The notes under the pieces: generated by a model
Told to the model about the DNA's origin: nothing
Database searches by the model: none
The model's input: only the letters and a program-made list of their open reading frames with translations
Assembly (NCBI GenBank): GCA_031272005.1
Contig: JAISUQ010000025.1
Location: 1 to 15,089, forward strand
Direction of reading: 5' to 3'
DNA length: 15,089 bases
From: Coriobacteriales bacterium
GTDB taxonomy: Bacteria > Actinomycetota > Coriobacteriia > Coriobacteriales > UBA8131
Made by a program: the position numbers and the translations under genes
In this document: in pieces, positions 12,697 to 15,089 of the stretch
Position numbering within the stretch: the stretch's first letter is position 1
Layout of the letters: the number at the start of each line of letters is the position of its first letter

Positions 12697-13671
12697 TCAG
12701 CCCACCTTGCGGCTCTCGGCCCGCACCTGCACCAACTCGGCGACGATGCACAGAGCCAGCTCCGCCGGCGTCTTGGCGCCAATCTTCAGGCCGATCGGCG
12801 AATGCGTGGCCTCCAACTGCTCGCGCGTAATCCCCTGACTCTCAGCCAGGGCAAACACCGCATCATTCTTGGTGGCGCAACCCATCATCCCCACATAACG
12901 GGCGCCGCACTGGATGCCATAGATCAAGGCTTCGGGGTCATGCAGATGCCCCCGGGTCAGCACCAGCACATAATCCGCCGGGCCGGCACCCAGCTCACCC
13001 AGCTGGTCGTAACTCTCCAGCAAAACCCGTTGGGAGAGAGACACGCGCTGGGGATTGAGGTAGGCCTCGTCAATATCCACCACTACGGTCTCAAAGCCCA
13101 CGTCGCCGGCCATGCGCTCCAGGTAATGGGCAATCTCGCCGCTGCCCAGGATGAACACCCGGCCCTCCGGCATCAGCGGCAGTGACAGCCAGGCCACGCC
13201 GGGGTACTGCTCGTTGTGCATATGTGGTCCGCGGGTAATATCCAGCATCTGGGCGCAGTCCCGGGCGCTGTACTCGCGGCCGCAGACGATGCGCTTATCC
13301 TCAAAGGCCACGAAGATGCCAGGCTGGCCGTCGGCACTGGCCGTGCCCTTGGCCAGGCGGTCCTGCTCGGCGTCTGGCTCTACGGTGGTGGCCACCTCGG
13401 CATCGGTCACCACCTTGAAGCCCAGCCAGGCCGGCACGGCGCCCGGCTGGCCAGCAGCAGCCAGCTGCTCCAGAGCGCATTCCAGGGTGGGGATGTCGCT
13501 CGGCCCCAGCGAGGCCAGGATGACCTGCAGATACTCCGGGCTGATATCGGGATTGCCCTTCAGGGCCTGAGGCGCAAAGCAGGGCAGGTCCTCAGGCGTA
13601 GCCGCAGGCACATCACCCTGGCGCAGAGCTGCAAGCATCCCCTCAAGGGTGGCGGATAATGTTTGAGACAT
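12697..13671 (-). CDS. XdhC-family molybdenum hydroxylase maturation protein, divergent N-terminus
   Basis: A 324-residue protein. Its C-terminal half is a clear XdhC Rossmann domain: VFILGSGEIAHYL (172-184), VVVDIDEAYLN, VLVLTRGHLHDPEAL, YVGMMGCATKNDAV and PIGLKIGAKTPAELALCIVAEL. XdhC proteins insert sulfurated molybdenum cofactor into xanthine dehydrogenase-type enzymes. The N-terminal half should be the XdhC_CoxI domain but I do not see its GSsPRxxG or GGxxE motifs, so this half is very divergent or different. Start is ATG at 13671 with GGGAG 5 nt upstream; a longer frame would run through the promoter region. It is convergent with the binding-protein gene. The context suggests the imported metal is molybdenum. 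No hydroxylase gene is in the window. Confidence 0.88.
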   Translation of the reverse strand: MSQTLSATLEGMLAALRQGDVPAATPEDLPCFAPQALKGNPDISPEYLQVILASLGPSDIPTLECALEQLAAAGQPGAVPAWLGFKVVTDAEVATTVEPDAEQDRLAKGTASADGQPGIFVAFEDKRIVCGREYSARDCAQMLDITRGPHMHNEQYPGVAWLSLPLMPEGRVFILGSGEIAHYLERMAGDVGFETVVVDIDEAYLNPQRVSLSQRVLLESYDQLGELGAGPADYVLVLTRGHLHDPEALIYGIQCGARYVGMMGCATKNDAVFALAESQGITREQLEATHSPIGLKIGAKTPAELALCIVAELVQVRAESRKVG

Positions 13672-13725
13672 AGTAACTCCCATTCTCCCAGGTCGTCGCG
13701 TACCGTTTACCGTTACTTCTGCGCC

Positions 13726-13734
13726 ATTGTAACA
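13726..13734 (-). promoter_or_regulatory. Possible extended -10 promoter of the XdhC gene
   Basis: TG-T-TACAAT on the minus strand is a good extended -10. The nearest -35 (TTGTCA, 13758-13753) is 21 bp away, too far for normal use, so the extended -10 would carry the promoter. The leader would be about 48 nt. Confidence 0.4.
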
Positions 13735-13751
13735 CACCACATAATTCTCGC

Positions 13752-13780
13752 TTGACAATAAAAGTAGGAGAGGATACAAT
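13752..13780 (+). promoter_or_regulatory. Strong orphan sigma-70 promoter on the plus strand
   Basis: TTGACA (13752-13757), 17 bp, TACAAT (13775-13780): one mismatch from consensus overall and ideal spacing. It points away from the XdhC gene into a region with no plus-strand gene. Transcription would start near 13787. Confidence 0.7.
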
Positions 13781-13786
13781 ACTTGC

Positions 13787-13861
13787 GAGTCGTAGACCTC
13801 CTTACTTCTTTCCATCTCTTGAGCAGCCAGAACCCCCTGAACTCTCCAGGGGGTTCTGGCT
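13787..13861 (+). ncRNA. Candidate small non-coding RNA
   Basis: The stretch from the predicted start of the orphan promoter to the end of a perfect 15-bp hairpin (13825-13839 with 13847-13861, 7-nt loop). It includes ACCTCCTTAC (about 13796-13805), which is complementary to AAGGAGG-type ribosome binding sites. No U tract follows the hairpin, so the 3' end is uncertain. No known RNA family is recognised. Regulatory function is speculative. Confidence 0.35.
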
Positions 13862-13991
13862 ATTCTGGGATGCGATTCATACACACACTTCTGCGCTGTG
13901 GAGAGAGGCGGGAAGCGAGACAGGGGCAGTGAGCGGGGCCGTGGGAGGGGGTGGTAGAGAAAACTCCGCGTAACGCTGGCCGTCCAGCTCA

Positions 13992-14025
13992 TTCAGCGCA
14001 ACAATCTTCGTGCAGTTGCGCTGAA
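13992..14025. repeat. Hairpin downstream of the response regulator gene
   Basis: TTCAGCGCAAC and GTTGCGCTGAA form a perfect 11-bp stem with a 12-nt loop, about 75 nt beyond the response regulator stop. It could stabilise or end that transcript, or end the plus-strand RNA candidate. No U tract follows on either strand. Confidence 0.6.
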
Positions 14026-14099
14026 CGAATGTCTTGACCGAACATCATGCTCCGCAATTTCTCCGACACCCCCTGCGCCTGCCAATCTCTCAACCCACC

Positions 14100-14843
14100 T
14101 CAACCCACAGTGTCGCAGTCCTGTTCAGACATCCTGAAGCCGATGCCCCAGACGGTGGTGATGTAGTCGGTATCAGGGTCCAGGGCGGCCAGTTTGGCGC
14201 GCAGCTTGCTGATGTGGACGTTGATGGTGTTATCGTCGCCGAGGTATTCTCCACCCCAGACCTGCTGGTAGATGAGGTCTTTGGTGAAGACCCGGCGCGG
14301 CTCGGAGATCAACAGGGCCAGAATGGCGAACTCGGTTTTGGAGAGACCGGCGGGTTGCTCGTTGATGAAGGCATCGTAGGCGGCGTTGTCGCAGGTCAGG
14401 CGACCCCAGACGACAGTGGAAGCCTCGCTGTCGGGCTTAGCTGGCACGCTGTCATCGTGCGCCGGAGCGTGCAGCCCTGATGCGTTATCCCGCAGCTGCA
14501 CCTGGATGCGGGCCAGCAGCTCGCGGTTGTCGAAGGGTTTGGTCAGATAGTCATTGGCTCCGGCGTCCAGCAGTTCGGCAACGGAGCCCTTATCCGTTAT
14601 CGCCGTCAGCATGATTACCGGCACGTTGTTGCCGCTGGCCCGCAGTTGGCTGACGACTTCCAGGCCGCTCTTGCCAGGCAGCATCAAATCCAGCAGCAGC
14701 AGGTCGTAAACTTCGCGCTCCAACAACAGCAACGCTTCACTGCCGGAGAAGGCAGCGCTAACCTCAAAGCCATGTTTGGTCAGCAGGGTCACCAGCACTG
14801 CGCTGATGTCTGCGTCATCCTCCACTATCAGAATCCGAGCCAA
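14100..14843 (-). CDS. OmpR/PhoB-family response regulator
   Basis: A 247-residue two-component response regulator. The receiver domain (1-120) begins ARILIVEDDAD with acidic residues D9-D10, phospho-acceptor D52 in LLLLDLMLPG, T80 and K102 (TKPF). The winged-helix DNA-binding domain (about 145-247) shows LSKTEFAILALLISEPRRVF, DNTINVHISKLRAKL and TVWGIGFRM. Start is TTG at 14843 with AGGAAGG 5 nt upstream; the frame stays open into the tRNA but has no better start and would add an odd N-terminus. No kinase gene lies downstream within the window and a tRNA gene lies upstream, so it is an orphan here. The target genes are unknown. Confidence 0.92.
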   Translation of the reverse strand: MARILIVEDDADISAVLVTLLTKHGFEVSAAFSGSEALLLLEREVYDLLLLDLMLPGKSGLEVVSQLRASGNNVPVIMLTAITDKGSVAELLDAGANDYLTKPFDNRELLARIQVQLRDNASGLHAPAHDDSVPAKPDSEASTVVWGRLTCDNAAYDAFINEQPAGLSKTEFAILALLISEPRRVFTKDLIYQQVWGGEYLGDDNTINVHISKLRAKLAALDPDTDYITTVWGIGFRMSEQDCDTVG

Positions 14844-14857
14844 ACAAGCCTTCCTAT

Positions 14858-15005
14858 CATGCGCACCTGAGCCCCAACCAACAGTGGTGCCCTCGGGCCA
14901 CCAAACAGTGCAGTGCACTGTTTGTGGAGCAGCGAGCTTGCGAGCGCGACGAGTGAGCCACGGCATGCGCACCCAAGTTCCAACCAACAGTGGTGCCCCC
15001 GGGCC
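14858..15005. repeat. 42-bp direct repeat including the 3' end of tRNA-Arg
   Basis: 14858-14899 and 14964-15005 match at 37 of 42 positions; the shared core CAACCAACAGTGGTGCC is exact. The second copy ends inside tRNA-Arg and contains its encoded CCA and last about 11 bases, so the first copy is a displaced tRNA 3' end. The 64 bp between them hold the palindrome at 14902-14924. This is the layout left by site-specific recombination at a tRNA, or by a local duplication. Confidence 0.75.
14902..14924. promoter_or_regulatory. Perfect 11-bp palindrome upstream of the response regulator
   Basis: CAAACAGTGCA and TGCACTGTTTG flank a single G; with one bulged base the stem extends by CCA/TGG. The AACAGTG half-motif also occurs in both flanking direct repeats. 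It lies about 60 nt upstream of the response regulator start and may be an operator or an RNA hairpin in its leader. Confidence 0.55.
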
Positions 15006-15066
15006 GATTCGAACGGCCGACACCAGCTTTAGGAGAGCTGTGCTCTATCCCCTGAGCTACGAGGGC
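14991..15066 (-). tRNA. tRNA-Arg (anticodon CCU)
   Basis: On the minus strand the 76-nt sequence gives a cloverleaf. The acceptor is GCCCTCG/CGGGGGC with one G-U pair. The D arm starts TAGCTCAGGGGATAGAGC. The anticodon stem CAGCT/AGCTG encloses loop CTCCTAA with anticodon CCT. The T arm is GGCCGTTCGAATCGGCC. The discriminator is A and CCA is encoded. It reads the rare AGG codon, a common integration target for mobile elements. Confidence 0.95.
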
Positions 15067-15089
15067 ACAGATTGAGCATTTTACCATGT

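Larger units (their letters stand above)
13672..14099. other. 428-bp non-coding region between XdhC and response regulator genes
   Basis: No convincing coding sequence is seen on either strand. The region holds a possible extended -10 promoter for the XdhC gene on the minus strand (TGTTACAAT, 13734-13726), a strong plus-strand promoter at 13752-13780, a 15-bp hairpin at 13825-13861, and an 11-bp hairpin at 13992-14025. Together they suggest a short RNA on the plus strand. The remaining sequence is plain GC-rich spacer. Confidence 0.7.

Noticed and set aside
13752..13973. 73-codon plus-strand open frame after the orphan promoter
   Set aside because: Its TTG start is the -35 hexamer itself, so it could not be translated from that promoter; no ribosome site or family resemblance is seen.
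13672..13992. N-terminal extension of the XdhC gene to 13992
   Set aside because: It would translate through promoter elements and the 15-bp hairpin with no family similarity, while ATG at 13671 has a good ribosome site.
14844..15023. Upstream extension of the response regulator into the tRNA gene
   Set aside because: The extension crosses the direct repeats, the palindrome and the tRNA, and adds residues absent from OmpR-type regulators. TTG at 14843 with AGGAAGG places the receiver domain correctly.

Overview
The window looks like a piece of chromosome from a GC-rich (roughly 60%) anaerobic bacterium of Gram-positive type. Three things point that way. There is an exact match to the Bacillus/actinobacterial LexA box (CGAAC-N4-GTTCG) in front of a DNA-damage operon. 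Most genes have strong AGGAGG-like ribosome binding sites. The gene content (FmdE, XdhC, a DUF4405-like cytochrome, a lipoprotein binding protein, HxlR) fits anaerobic high-GC Clostridia/Bacillota or Coriobacteriia. No marker here fixes the genus.

Layout. 1-300: a terminator of an upstream plus-strand gene, a short non-coding stretch and tRNA-Pro(UGG). 317-1960 (minus): a three-gene run of HxlR regulator, family-6 hypoxanthine/deoxyinosine DNA glycosylase, and a small two-helix membrane protein with a Cys-rich extracytoplasmic end. 2153-4816 (plus): a LexA-controlled SOS operon of a small uncharacterised protein, the abasic-site crosslinking SRAP protein (YedK/HMCES family) and a Y-family polymerase with a repeat-built N-terminal tail. 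4817-5039: palindromic intergenic repeats. 5040-6665 (minus): sodium/proline symporter. 6804-8669 (plus): class Ic aminotransferase and a THEP1-type NTPase. 8632-12653: a divergent metal-uptake locus, with fmdE-like, FecCD permease and ATPase genes on the minus strand and the lipoprotein binding protein on the plus strand. 12697-13671 (minus): XdhC-family protein. 13672-14099: non-coding, with a near-consensus plus-strand promoter and two stable hairpins. 14100-14843 (minus): orphan OmpR-type response regulator. 14844-15066: a 42-bp direct repeat containing the 3' end of tRNA-Arg(CCU), a palindrome, and that tRNA.

How the genes work together. Two functional blocks stand out. The first is DNA repair: a base-excision glycosylase under an HxlR regulator lies back to back with a LexA operon that handles abasic sites (SRAP) and lesion bypass (polymerase IV). 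The glycosylase makes abasic sites and SRAP protects them, so the two sets may cooperate. The second is molybdenum/tungsten or another complexed metal: a FecCD-type ABC importer co-transcribed with an FmdE protein, a divergent binding protein whose shared promoter region carries two dyads, and a neighbouring XdhC protein of the kind that matures molybdenum hydroxylases.

A third theme is sequence style. Several unrelated proteins (SRAP, polymerase IV, ABC ATPase, permease, membrane cytochrome) carry low-complexity Pro/Gly/Ala/Ser segments, at least three encoded by near-exact tandem DNA repeats (6, 18 and 24 bp). No CRISPR array, complete insertion sequence, prophage or toxin-antitoxin pair is visible.
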